This document shows positions 1 through 9,534 of a stretch of 41,714 nt of DNA, piece by piece. Location of the stretch: contig NZ_NOKT01000046.1 in assembly GCF_002237655.1 (NCBI RefSeq), positions 1 through 41,714 of the forward strand. Direction: 5' to 3'. The translations under genes were made by a program, and so were the position numbers. Every line of letters starts with the position of its first letter. Positions within the stretch are counted from its first letter, which is position 1. Origin of the DNA: Streptomyces sp. XY006 (GTDB lineage: Bacteria; Actinomycetota; Actinomycetes; Streptomycetales; Streptomycetaceae). The notes under the pieces are model-generated. The model searched no databases. It saw only the letters and a list, made by a program, of their open reading frames with translations, and had not been told where the DNA came from.

Positions 1-810
1 GCCGCCCGCCGGATGCTGCTCGCCGCGGCCCTCGCCGGCCGGGCGCGCGCCGGCTACCACGGCGCCCGCCACCGCCGCGCCGCCGCGGCGGCCCTGGAGA
101 GCGTCCTCGTCGGCTCCGCCACCGGCGGCCGGCTCACCGCCTTCGTGCCCGTCACCGGCGGCCGGCCCCTCGCCGTACGCCTCCACCAGGCCCTCTTCGC
201 CGCCCGGGAGGCCATCGACTACCAGCGCGCCACGGGCGGCATGGACGCCTTCGACGCGGCGGTCGAGGCCGGGGTGAGCCACGAGCTCACCGAGTCCCTC
301 GTCGCCCTGGTCCGGGGCACCGAGGGCGCCCGGATCGCCGTCGCGTGGGCCCCGGGGGCCGGGGTGCCCGAGGGCTGCTCGGCCACCGCCGAGCCCGTGG
401 AGTTCTCACCCGGCGACCTGCCCGCGCTGCGCGACGCCGGCGCCCGCTACCTGCGCGAGGAGCCCGCCGTACCGGTGCGGATCACCGGGGCCGTCACCCG
501 CATGCGCCGGTCCGGGCCGCGGGGCGAGGGCACCGTCCGGCTGCGCGTGCTGGCCGGGGCCGACGTGCCGCACGTCCGGATCACCCTCGACGAGGAGGCG
601 TACCGGATCGCCGGGCACGCCCACCTGGTCGGACTGCCGGTGCGGGTGCACGGACGGCTGGAGAGCCGGGGCGGGTTCCGCCGCCTCACCGGCGCCCACG
701 GCGTCGTCCCCGTGCAGGTCGACGACGCCGAGCGGGACCGGCTGCTGAAGGAGCTCCAGGAGAACGTCGACTTCTTCGAGGAGGCCTGCGGAGGGGACTG
801 CGGGGACTGA
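1..810 (+). CDS. Conserved hypothetical protein, 5' end outside window
   Basis: The reading frame is open from the first base and ends with TGA at 808-810, so the gene probably starts upstream; the first ATG inside the window is at 13. The visible 269 codons encode a soluble protein with no signal peptide or membrane segment. The N-terminal part is rich in Ala and Arg. The C-terminal part (about residues 155-240) alternates short hydrophobic strands with Gly and Arg turns and contains a GRLESRGGFRRLTG stretch, which looks like an OB-fold-type beta barrel; this is an inference from pattern only. The last 25 residues are acidic and contain two cysteines close to the end. I do not recognise a named family. 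The next gene, thrS, starts 91 bp downstream on the same strand. Confidence 0.7.
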   Translation, partial: AARRMLLAAALAGRARAGYHGARHRRAAAAALESVLVGSATGGRLTAFVPVTGGRPLAVRLHQALFAAREAIDYQRATGGMDAFDAAVEAGVSHELTESLVALVRGTEGARIAVAWAPGAGVPEGCSATAEPVEFSPGDLPALRDAGARYLREEPAVPVRITGAVTRMRRSGPRGEGTVRLRVLAGADVPHVRITLDEEAYRIAGHAHLVGLPVRVHGRLESRGGFRRLTGAHGVVPVQVDDAERDRLLKELQENVDFFEEACGGDCGD

Positions 811-836
811 TTTCGCCCCGGGTGGTCCCGGGTCGG

Positions 837-842
837 TACGAT
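837..842 (+). promoter_or_regulatory. Possible -10 box for thrS (TACGAT)
   Basis: TACGAT fits the streptomycete housekeeping -10 pattern TAnnnT and lies 59 bp before the chosen thrS start. I see no convincing -35 hexamer at 17-18 bp. The roughly 50-nt leader that would follow has no T-box specifier or antiterminator features. Confidence 0.25.
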
Positions 843-901
843 CCTTACTCGTGCGTGCGCTCCGGTATGGCGCCGCAGCCCCCTTCAGTCAGGAGAGACC
901 G

Positions 902-2878
<1,977 letters not shown>

Positions 2879-2892
2879 TCGCACGGCGCACG

Positions 2893-2919
2893 GGCCCCCG
2901 GGCGATCCCGGGGGCCTTT
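2893..2919 (+). terminator. Terminator hairpin after thrS
   Basis: A perfect 10-bp inverted repeat (2893-2902 with 2907-2916) with a 4-nt loop is followed by TTT. It lies 14 bp after the thrS stop. Confidence 0.75.
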
Positions 2920-2942
2920 GCCGTCCCCCCAGCTCGACGCCA

Positions 2943-2948
2943 TATGCT
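2943..2948 (+). promoter_or_regulatory. Possible -10 box giving a leaderless HIT mRNA
   Basis: TATGCT ends 7 bp before ATG 2956, and there is no Shine-Dalgarno sequence before that ATG. This arrangement is typical of leaderless actinobacterial transcripts. TTGCCG at 2918-2923 is a possible -35 box with a 19-bp spacer. Confidence 0.35.
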
Positions 2949-2955
2949 GCACTGC

Positions 2956-3504
2956 ATGACGAGTGAGCCGGAGCAGCAGCTGGGAGTGGGGACGCAGGAC
3001 GCGTTCCAGCGTCTGTGGACGCCCCATCGGATGGCCTACATCCAGGGCGAGAACAAGCCGACCGGCCCGGGCGCCGGCGACGGCTGCCCCTTCTGCTCGA
3101 TCCCGGCCAAGTCCGACGAGGACGGGCTGGTCGTCCGCCGCGGCGAGCAGGTCTACGCCGTGCTCAACCTCTACCCGTACAACGGCGGGCACCTGATGAC
3201 CGTGCCCTACCGGCACGTCGCCGACTACACCGACCTGACGGTCGCGGAGACCGCCGAGCTCGGTGAACTCACCAAGCAGGCCATGACGGCCCTGCGCACG
3301 GCCTCCGGCGCGCACGGCTTCAACATCGGCATGAACCAGGGCTCCGTCGCCGGCGCCGGCATCGCGGCGCACCTGCACCAGCACATCGTGCCGCGGTGGG
3401 GCGGGGACACGAACTTCATGCCGGTGGTGGGCCACACGCGGGTGCTGCCGCAGCTGCTGGCCGACACCAGGAAGATGCTGGCGGAGGCCTGGCCGGCCGT
3501 CTGA
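2956..3504 (+). CDS. HIT-family protein, probable Ap4A phosphorylase/hydrolase
   Basis: A 182-residue protein of the histidine triad superfamily, which acts on nucleotide phosphates such as diadenosine tetraphosphate. The triad is HLHQHIVP with H139, H141 and H143; the middle histidine positions are the usual nucleophile and relay. An N-terminal CPFC pair (C44, C47) could bind zinc. The segment YPYNGGHLMTVPYRH is the usual strand before the triad. The mycobacterial protein in the same place, between thrS and pgsA1, is described as an Ap4A phosphorylase, which suggests but does not prove the same reaction here. An in-frame ATG at 2944 would add four residues (MLHC); 2956 is chosen because of the leaderless promoter geometry. 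It is convergent with the membrane gene that follows. Confidence 0.9.
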   Translation: MTSEPEQQLGVGTQDAFQRLWTPHRMAYIQGENKPTGPGAGDGCPFCSIPAKSDEDGLVVRRGEQVYAVLNLYPYNGGHLMTVPYRHVADYTDLTVAETAELGELTKQAMTALRTASGAHGFNIGMNQGSVAGAGIAAHLHQHIVPRWGGDTNFMPVVGHTRVLPQLLADTRKMLAEAWPAV

Positions 3505-3567
3505 GCCGTCCGGCGCCCGAGGACGAGGCCGTTCGGGCCGGCGGGGGTCCGGGGGCGAAGCCCCCGG
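3504..3567 (+). repeat. Dispersed intergenic repeat copy with hairpin
   Basis: A stretch immediately after the HIT stop shares its core, GAGGACGAGGCCGTTC (3519-3534), exactly with the copy at 11065-11136. It then runs into a perfect 8-bp hairpin (3549-3556 with 3560-3567, loop GAA). From memory this sequence type is common between Streptomyces genes; within the window the match to the 11-kb array is direct. Confidence 0.6.
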
Positions 3568-3598
3568 GAACACCAGCCCTCACCGGCCCGGGGCCGGT
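3549..3598. terminator. Two hairpins between convergent genes
   Basis: The first hairpin is 3549-3556 with 3560-3567. The second is 3582-3588 with 3592-3598 (7 bp, 3-nt loop) and touches the stop of the minus-strand gene. Neither has a T-run. Their place between convergent genes suggests a bidirectional terminator. Confidence 0.45.
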
Positions 3599-3601
3599 CA
3601 C

Positions 3602-5269
3602 CTACGCGTCGTACAGGTCGGCCTTCTTCGGCGCAGCCTCCTGCACCGCCCCGCTGAGCGCCGCCGAGCGCGCCCCGAACTTCTCCACGTTCACGCCGTT
3701 CTCCCGCAGCACCTTCAGCGCGGCGGCGTGCACCACCCGCAGCACCGGCGTCGCCGCCCGCAGCGCGTCGTCCGCCATGAACCGGTGCCGCCACGGCTGG
3801 TCCGCCCACGCGTGCCGCAGACCGAACGGCTCCGGCAGCGTCAGACTCCCGCCCAGCCAGTTCAGCAGCGGCGGGTACCAGGTCAGCGGGGCCCGCGCGG
3901 CCAGCCGTACCACCTCGTCGGCGTCGATCAGCGGGAGCTTCACGGTGCGGGTCTCCCAGAAGCGCAGCGACTTCTGCACCGTCTTCTCCCTGGCCGCCGG
4001 CTTCTCGTTGAACAGCGGGTTGACCGGGCCCAGGGCGTGACCGGTGACCTCGATGCGCAGCGTGTCGTGCAGCACGGTCACCGTGATCAGCATCGTGATC
4101 ACCAGGTGGCCGTCCCACAGGGTCCACTGCACGCCCAGGTAGTGCCGGTCGCCGCTGCCGAACTGCTGCTTGTTGCAGATCTCCTGCACGGCGTGCGTCC
4201 GGACCGTGTACGCGTCGACGTCCGTGCCGCTCGGCCGGGACACCTCCGTCGCCTTCTCGCCGATCGGCGTGACCACCCAGTGCGTGATGGTCGGCTTGGG
4301 GAAGCCGCCGGTGTTGATCGACGTGCGTTCCAGCATGCCCAGGCCGCCCTGGATCGCCACGATGACGTCCCAGCTGCGGAACGGATGGAAGTCCTTGCCC
4401 GGCTCGGCCGAGACCAGCTCCTCGGCCAGCTGCCAGCTGCCCCAGCGGGTGCCCATGCCGAGGATGCCCTTGGGACCGGCGTAGAAGGCCGAGTTGGAGC
4501 GCTGCTCGGCGGCGAGGCGGGCCAGCTCCTTGCGGACCTGCTCGGCCGCGTCACCCGGCGTGCCCGGCACCGCCTCGGGGATCTTGGCGCCGACGCCACC
4601 GCCGGACAGCAGGCTCGACCAGCGCTCGCGCAGGTCGCGGGCCGTGCGCTCGCAGATCAGCTTCGCCCAGAACCAGCCGACCACCGGCATCACGATCGCC
4701 AGGCGCGCGTACCACGCCCAGAAGCCGGTGAACGGCATGCGCAGCAGGAACAGCACCGCCAGGGCGCCCACGGCGACCAGCAGCGTCGTGGCGAGGGCGC
4801 CGGCGCGCTTGTCCTCCCGCCTGGCCATGGTCGTGCGCAGCGTGAACACCAGCAGCCACACCAGGAAGCCGGGCAGGAACAGTACCCCGCAGATCACCGT
4901 GATCGCCGAGAGCATGTTGTCGCGGTCGCGGCGGATGCGGTGGGCCGCCAGGCAGTGCTCCACGACGACCTGGGGCTCGATGCCGAAGGACTGGATGACC
5001 GGCTTGCGCCCGGCGCCCAGCATGCGGTCGATGATCGCGCGGGAGAAGGCCTCGCCGAACCGGGGGCGGAAGATCTTCGCCCACGGGCGCGGCGGGGTCA
5101 CCTTCGACTGATGCCACTCGTTGTCGGCGTCGAGGATCTTGGTGACCTCGTCGTCCCGGTACGCCGCCGCGGCCAGCGCGTACGTCGCCGCCGTCTGGCC
5201 GCTCGCGCCCGCCACGGGCACCTGGGCCCCGGGACTGAAGTCGAATCCGTCCGTCACTGCCGCCCCCAT
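3602..5269 (-). CDS. Unknown polytopic membrane protein
   Basis: About 555 residues, not recognised as a named family. From the ATG at 5269, the first 118 residues look cytoplasmic and include an RPRF/RAIIDRMLG region that may be helical. Three hydrophobic segments follow at about 120-142, 155-173 and 178-200. Then comes a large soluble region of nearly 200 residues, a weaker hydrophobic stretch near 395-412 (LVITMLITVTVL), and a long C-terminal soluble tail ending KKADLYDA. The start is uncertain: GTG 5317 would add 16 residues, while GTG 5257 has a GGGGG run 5 nt upstream and would remove 4. It lies downstream of the EF-G2 gene on the same strand, separated by a hairpin, and the pair interrupts the HIT-pgsA neighbourhood seen in mycobacteria. 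No function can be assigned. Confidence 0.85.
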   Translation of the reverse strand: MGAAVTDGFDFSPGAQVPVAGASGQTAATYALAAAAYRDDEVTKILDADNEWHQSKVTPPRPWAKIFRPRFGEAFSRAIIDRMLGAGRKPVIQSFGIEPQVVVEHCLAAHRIRRDRDNMLSAITVICGVLFLPGFLVWLLVFTLRTTMARREDKRAGALATTLLVAVGALAVLFLLRMPFTGFWAWYARLAIVMPVVGWFWAKLICERTARDLRERWSSLLSGGGVGAKIPEAVPGTPGDAAEQVRKELARLAAEQRSNSAFYAGPKGILGMGTRWGSWQLAEELVSAEPGKDFHPFRSWDVIVAIQGGLGMLERTSINTGGFPKPTITHWVVTPIGEKATEVSRPSGTDVDAYTVRTHAVQEICNKQQFGSGDRHYLGVQWTLWDGHLVITMLITVTVLHDTLRIEVTGHALGPVNPLFNEKPAAREKTVQKSLRFWETRTVKLPLIDADEVVRLAARAPLTWYPPLLNWLGGSLTLPEPFGLRHAWADQPWRHRFMADDALRAATPVLRVVHAAALKVLRENGVNVEKFGARSAALSGAVQEAAPKKADLYDA

Positions 5270-5336
5270 CGCTGCCGCATCTGCATCTGCGGCCTTCCCG
5301 ACTTCCGCGCTCCGCACACCTGTTGATCAGGTCATC

Positions 5337-5342
5337 AGCGTA
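5337..5342 (-). promoter_or_regulatory. Possible -10 box for the membrane gene
   Basis: On the minus strand TACGCT fits TAnnnT, and a start point near 5330 would allow either of the two later start codons. No -35 box is evident. Confidence 0.2.
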
Positions 5343-5361
5343 TCGGCACGCACGCGCGGCC

Positions 5362-5393
5362 GTCGGCGGACGGCCCGCAAGCCGCCCGCCGAC
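5362..5393 (-). terminator. Hairpin after the EF-G2 gene
   Basis: An 8-bp stem (5362-5369 with 5386-5393) is extended by 3 bp across a small internal loop. It lies 48 bp beyond the EF-G2 stop on the minus strand. There is no T-run, which is usual in this genus. Confidence 0.45.
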
Positions 5394-5440
5394 CCGGAAC
5401 GGAGCCCTCAAGGGGGCAGTTGGAGGCGCCGGGGCGCCAA

Positions 5441-7639
5441 CTAGGAGGCCACGCGCGCCTCTTCGCGCACCCGGTCCGCGACCTGCTGCGGCATCGGCTC
5501 GTGGCGCGCGTAGCGGCGGCTGAAGCGGGCCGTGCCGTGGGTCATCGACCGCAGATCGATGGCGTAGCGGCCGATCTCGATCTCGGGCACCTCGGCCCGG
5601 ATCAGGGTGCGCCCGCCGGGCGTCTGCTCGGTGCCGAGCACCCGGCCGCGCCGCCCCGACAGGTCGCTCATCACGGCGCCCACGAAGTCGTCGCCGACCA
5701 GCACCGACACCTCGGCCACCGGCTCCAGCAGATGGATCCTCGCGTCGGCCGCGGCCTCCCGCAGCGCGAGCGCCCCGGCCGTCTGGAACGCGGCGTCGGA
5801 GGAGTCCACCGAGTGCGCCTTGCCGTCCAGCAGCGTCACGCGGACGTCGATCAGCGGATGCCCGGCGGCGACCCCCTTGGCGGCCTGGGTGCGGACGCCC
5901 TTCTCCACCGACGGGATGAACTGCCGGGGCACCGCGCCGCCGACGACCTTGTCCACGAACTCGATGCCGGAGCCGCCCGGCAGCGGCTCGACCTCGATCT
6001 CGCAGATGGCGAACTGCCCGTGCCCGCCGGACTGCTTGACGTGCCGGCCGCGCCCGGCCGCCCGGGTCGCGAACGTCTCGCGCAGCGACACCCGGTGCGG
6101 GACGACGTCGACCTGGACGCCGTAGCGGCTGCGCAGCCGCTCCAGGGCCACGTCCGCGTGCGCCTCGCCCAGGCACCACAGCACCACCTGGTGGGTGTCC
6201 TGGTTCTGTTCCAGCCGCATCGTCGGGTCCTCGGCCACCAGCCGGGCCAGGCCCTGCGACAGCTTGTCCTCGTCCGGTTTGCTGTGCGCCTGGATGGCCA
6301 GCGGCAGCAGCGGGTCGGGCATCTGCCACGGCTCCATCAGCAGCGGGTCGTCCTTGGCGGACAGGGTGTCGCCGGTCTCGGCGCGGCTCAGCTTGGCCAC
6401 GCACGCCAGATCGCCGGCGATGACGTGCGAGACCGGGCGCTGCTGCTTGCCGAACGGCGTGGACAGGGCGCCGATCCGCTCGTCCACGTCGTGGTCCTCG
6501 TGGCCCCGGTCGGCGAGCCCGTGCCCGGAGACGTGGACCGTCTGGTCGGCCCGCAGGGTGCCGGAGAAGACGCGGATCAGCGACAGCCGGCCCACGTACG
6601 GGTCCGAGGACGTCTTCACGACCTCCGCGACCAGCGGCGCGTCCGGATCACAGGGCTTGAGCTCGCGCGGCTCGCCGTCGATCGTGGTGACCCGCACCGT
6701 CTCGTGCTCCAGCGGCGTCGGGAAGCCACCGGTGATCAGCTCCAGCAGCTCCACCGTGCCGAGTCCCTGCCGGGCGCCCCCGGCCGCGGGGGCGGCGGCC
6801 AGGACGGGGAAGAAGACCCCGCGCGCCACGGCCCGCTCCAGGTCGTCGATCAGGGTCTTGACGTCGACCGGCTCCCCGCCGAGGTAGCGGTCCATGAGGG
6901 TCTCGTCCTCGCTCTCCGAGATGATCCCCTCGATCAGCCGGTTGCGGGCCTCCTCGATCAGCGGCAGCTGCTCCTCGCCCGGCTCCGACTCCTTGCGCTC
7001 GCCGCTCGCGTAGTCGAACAGCTTCTGCGACAGCAGCCCGATCAGCCCGGTCACGGGCGCGTGCCCGTCGGGCGCCTGCGGGCCGTGCAGCGGCAGGTAG
7101 AGCGGCAGCACCGCGTCGGGGTCGTCCGCGCCGAAGGCCTCCGCGCAGATCCGGGTCATCTCCTCGAAGTCGGCGCGGGCCGCCTCCAGGTGCGTGACGA
7201 CGATGGCCCGGGGCATCCCCACGGCCGCGCACTCCTCCCACACCATGCGCGTCGAGCCGTCCACGCCGTCCGAGGCCGAGACGACGAAGAGGGCCGCGTC
7301 CGCCGCGCGCAGACCGGCCCTGAGCTCACCGACGAAGTCGGCGTATCCGGGGGTGTCCAGAAGGTTGACCTTGATGCCGTCCCATTCGACGGGCACCAGG
7401 GAGAGCTGCACCGAGCGCTGCTGCCGGTGCTCGATGTCGTCGTAGTCGGAGACGGTGCCGCCGTCCTCCACGCGGCCCGCCCGGTTCACCGCCCCCGCGG
7501 TCAGCGCGAGGGCCTCCACCAACGTGGTCTTGCCCGATCCGGAGTGGCCGACCAGCACCACATTCCGTACGGACTGGGGGTGGTCGGCCGCCTGTGCCCT
7601 GCCGGCGGCCCCAGGGTGTGTCTGTGCCTTGTCGCCCAT
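5441..7639 (-). CDS. EF-G2-type elongation factor G-like GTPase
   Basis: A 732-residue translational GTPase with the full EF-G layout. Near the N-terminus are a P-loop GHSGSGKT (31-38) and the G3 motif DTPG (95-98). Domain II and III regions follow, then domain IV with the HVKQSGGHGQFA loop and a C-terminal domain V. It departs from canonical EF-G in the G domain: the switch I region reads RQQRSVQLSL where EF-G has RGITI, and the guanine-recognition motif, NKxD in EF-G, is THLE (149-152). Actinobacteria carry a second EF-G of this type (fusA2/EF-G2), and the mycobacterial one has been reported to bind GTP without ribosome-dependent GTPase activity, so the role is unlikely to be ordinary translocation. 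ATG 7639 is chosen because GGGAGG (7647-7652) lies 7 nt upstream. It is divergent from pgsA. Confidence 0.9.
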   Translation of the reverse strand: MGDKAQTHPGAAGRAQAADHPQSVRNVVLVGHSGSGKTTLVEALALTAGAVNRAGRVEDGGTVSDYDDIEHRQQRSVQLSLVPVEWDGIKVNLLDTPGYADFVGELRAGLRAADAALFVVSASDGVDGSTRMVWEECAAVGMPRAIVVTHLEAARADFEEMTRICAEAFGADDPDAVLPLYLPLHGPQAPDGHAPVTGLIGLLSQKLFDYASGERKESEPGEEQLPLIEEARNRLIEGIISESEDETLMDRYLGGEPVDVKTLIDDLERAVARGVFFPVLAAAPAAGGARQGLGTVELLELITGGFPTPLEHETVRVTTIDGEPRELKPCDPDAPLVAEVVKTSSDPYVGRLSLIRVFSGTLRADQTVHVSGHGLADRGHEDHDVDERIGALSTPFGKQQRPVSHVIAGDLACVAKLSRAETGDTLSAKDDPLLMEPWQMPDPLLPLAIQAHSKPDEDKLSQGLARLVAEDPTMRLEQNQDTHQVVLWCLGEAHADVALERLRSRYGVQVDVVPHRVSLRETFATRAAGRGRHVKQSGGHGQFAICEIEVEPLPGGSGIEFVDKVVGGAVPRQFIPSVEKGVRTQAAKGVAAGHPLIDVRVTLLDGKAHSVDSSDAAFQTAGALALREAAADARIHLLEPVAEVSVLVGDDFVGAVMSDLSGRRGRVLGTEQTPGGRTLIRAEVPEIEIGRYAIDLRSMTHGTARFSRRYARHEPMPQQVADRVREEARVAS

Positions 7640-7851
7640 GATCCTGCCTCCCGTGCACGGTGAGGTCACTGTGGGCGCGGACACGCGGCTCCGCCTGCGG
7701 TGCGGCTCCTGCGACGCCCGCGGTCATTCGACCTTCCCACTCCCGTCACGGCGCGTCCATACGAGCGACGGGATCGCGCCTCCCACCAGCTCTCCGGCGG
7801 TTCGACCGAAGGGGTCCGGGTGCCCGCCCCTCGCCCGCACGCGCGCGTGGC

Positions 7852-7857
7852 TACGAT
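7852..7857 (+). promoter_or_regulatory. Possible -10 box for the pgsA operon (TACGAT)
   Basis: TACGAT lies 61 bp before pgsA in the 273-bp divergent gap. No good -35 box is seen, so this rests on one hexamer and on position. Confidence 0.25.
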
Positions 7858-7912
7858 GGGCCAGCCGGTGGCCAGCAGGGGCCAGACGGCGACACCGACC
7901 CTCGGGAAGGCC

Positions 7913-8629
7913 ATGCTGAACAAGTACGCGCGTGCATTCTTCACGCGTGTCCTCACACCGTTCGCCGCGTTTCTGATCCGCCGGGGCGTCAGCCCCGACA
8001 CGGTCACGCTCATCGGCACCGCCGGGGTGGTGGCGGGCGCGCTGGTCTTCTACCCCATGGGCGAGTTCTTCTGGGGCACGGTCGTGATCACGCTGTTCGT
8101 GTTCTCCGACCTCGTCGACGGCAACATGGCCCGCCAGCTCGGCCGGTCCAGCCGCTGGGGCGCCTTCCTCGACTCCACGCTCGACCGGGTCGCCGACGGC
8201 GCGATCTTCGGCGGTTTCATCCTCTGGTACGCCGGCGGTGGCGACGACCTGGTGCTGTGCGCCGTCTCGATCTTCTGCCTGGCCAGCGGGCAGGTCGTGT
8301 CGTACACCAAGGCCCGCGGCGAGTCGATCGGCCTGCCGGTCGCGGTCAACGGGCTCGTCGAGCGCGCCGAGCGGCTGGTGATCTCCCTGGTCGCCGCCGG
8401 TCTCGCGGGCCTGCACGCGTTCGGTGTCCCGGGCATCCAGTACCTGCTGCCGGTCGCCCTGTGGATCGTCGCCGTGGGCAGCCTCGTCACGCTGATCCAG
8501 CGGGTCGTCACGGTCCGCCGGGAGTCCGCCGAGGCCGAGGCGGCCACGGCCCCGCAGGACCGCACCGGCGCGCAGGACAATGGAGGCAAGCAGCAGAACG
8601 CCTCCCACGGGAGCGAGGCGGCCACGTGA
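7913..8629 (+). CDS. pgsA: Phosphatidylinositol phosphate synthase (CDP-alcohol phosphotransferase)
   Basis: A 238-residue membrane enzyme that condenses CDP-diacylglycerol with inositol phosphate, the first step toward phosphatidylinositol and its mannosides in actinobacteria. The family signature is complete: D66, D69, G70, A73, R74, G83, D87 and D91 in the segment SDLVDGNMAR followed by GAFLDSTLD. Several hydrophobic helices surround it (about 30-64, 100-120, 140-185). The last 35 residues form a polar, Gln-rich cytoplasmic tail. The ATG at 7913 follows GGGAAGG closely; the frame is open upstream, but the residues there look like non-coding sequence. The stop overlaps the next start as GTGA, and the acyltransferase and pimA that follow fix its role as inositol phospholipid synthesis rather than phosphatidylglycerol phosphate synthesis. 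Confidence 0.93.
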   Translation: MLNKYARAFFTRVLTPFAAFLIRRGVSPDTVTLIGTAGVVAGALVFYPMGEFFWGTVVITLFVFSDLVDGNMARQLGRSSRWGAFLDSTLDRVADGAIFGGFILWYAGGGDDLVLCAVSIFCLASGQVVSYTKARGESIGLPVAVNGLVERAERLVISLVAAGLAGLHAFGVPGIQYLLPVALWIVAVGSLVTLIQRVVTVRRESAEAEAATAPQDRTGAQDNGGKQQNASHGSEAAT

Positions 8630-9534
8630 GCGCCCAGGACCGGTTGACGGACGCGCTGTACGGCCTCGGCTGGAGCACCGTCAAAAAACTCCCCGAGCCG
8701 GTCGCCGTACGGCTCGGGCGCACCATCGCCGACGCCGCGTGGAAGCAGCGCGGCAAGGGCGTGCAGCGCCTGGAGAGCAACTACGCGCGCGTGGTGCCCG
8801 GGGCGAGCCCCGAGCGCCTCGCCGAGCTCTCCCGCGCGGGCATGCGGTCGTATCTGCGCTACTGGATGGAGTCCTTCCGTCTGCCGGCCTGGAGCAGGGA
8901 GCGGATCGCCGAGGGCTTCACCGCCAAGGACCTGCACTACCTCACCGAGGGCATGGCCGCGGGCAAGGGCGTCGTACTCGCCCTGCCGCACCTGGCCAAC
9001 TGGGACCTCGCCGGCGCCTGGGTCACCACCAGGCTCGGCATCCCCTTCACCACGGTCGCCGAGCGCCTCAAGCCCGAGACGCTCTACGACCGGTTCGTCG
9101 CCTACCGCGAGGGCCTCGGCATGGAGGTCCTGCCGCACAGCGGCGGCACCGCCTTCGGCACCCTGGCCCGGCGGCTGCGCGACGGCGGCCTGGTCTGCCT
9201 GGTCGCCGACCGCGACCTGTCCGCCTCCGGCGTGGAGGTGGACTTCTTCGGCGACACCGCCCGGATGCCCGCCGGACCCGCCCTGCTCGCCCAGCAGACG
9301 GGCGCCCTGCTGCTGCCCGTCACCCTCTGGTACGACGACACGCCCGTGATGCGCGGCCGCGTCCACCCGCCGGTCGAGGTGCCCGAGTCAGGCACACGCG
9401 CCGAGAAGACGTCCGTCATGACGCAGGCGCTGGCCGACGCCTTCGCCACCGGGATCGCCGACCATCCGGAGGACTGGCACATGCTGCAGCGCCTGTGGCT
9501 CGCGGATCTCGACCCCGCGAAGGGACGCCCGTGA
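8626..9534 (+). CDS. patA: Phosphatidylinositol mannoside acyltransferase
   Basis: A 302-residue member of the LpxL/HtrB-like acyltransferase family. It probably transfers an acyl chain to the mannose of phosphatidylinositol monomannoside at the inner face of the membrane. The catalytic HxxxxD motif is visible as H122 to D127 in PHLANWD, and the later RDLSASGVEVDFFG segment is typical of the family. The GTG start overlaps the pgsA stop by 4 bp, and its own stop overlaps pimA by 4 bp, so the three are translationally coupled. The gene symbol follows the mycobacterial enzyme in the same gene order; the exact acceptor in this organism is inferred. Confidence 0.9.
   Translation: MSAQDRLTDALYGLGWSTVKKLPEPVAVRLGRTIADAAWKQRGKGVQRLESNYARVVPGASPERLAELSRAGMRSYLRYWMESFRLPAWSRERIAEGFTAKDLHYLTEGMAAGKGVVLALPHLANWDLAGAWVTTRLGIPFTTVAERLKPETLYDRFVAYREGLGMEVLPHSGGTAFGTLARRLRDGGLVCLVADRDLSASGVEVDFFGDTARMPAGPALLAQQTGALLLPVTLWYDDTPVMRGRVHPPVEVPESGTRAEKTSVMTQALADAFATGIADHPEDWHMLQRLWLADLDPAKGRP

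Noticed and set aside
811..901. T-box riboswitch before thrS
   Set aside because: The leader is under 100 nt and shows no specifier loop, T-box sequence or terminator/antiterminator pair.
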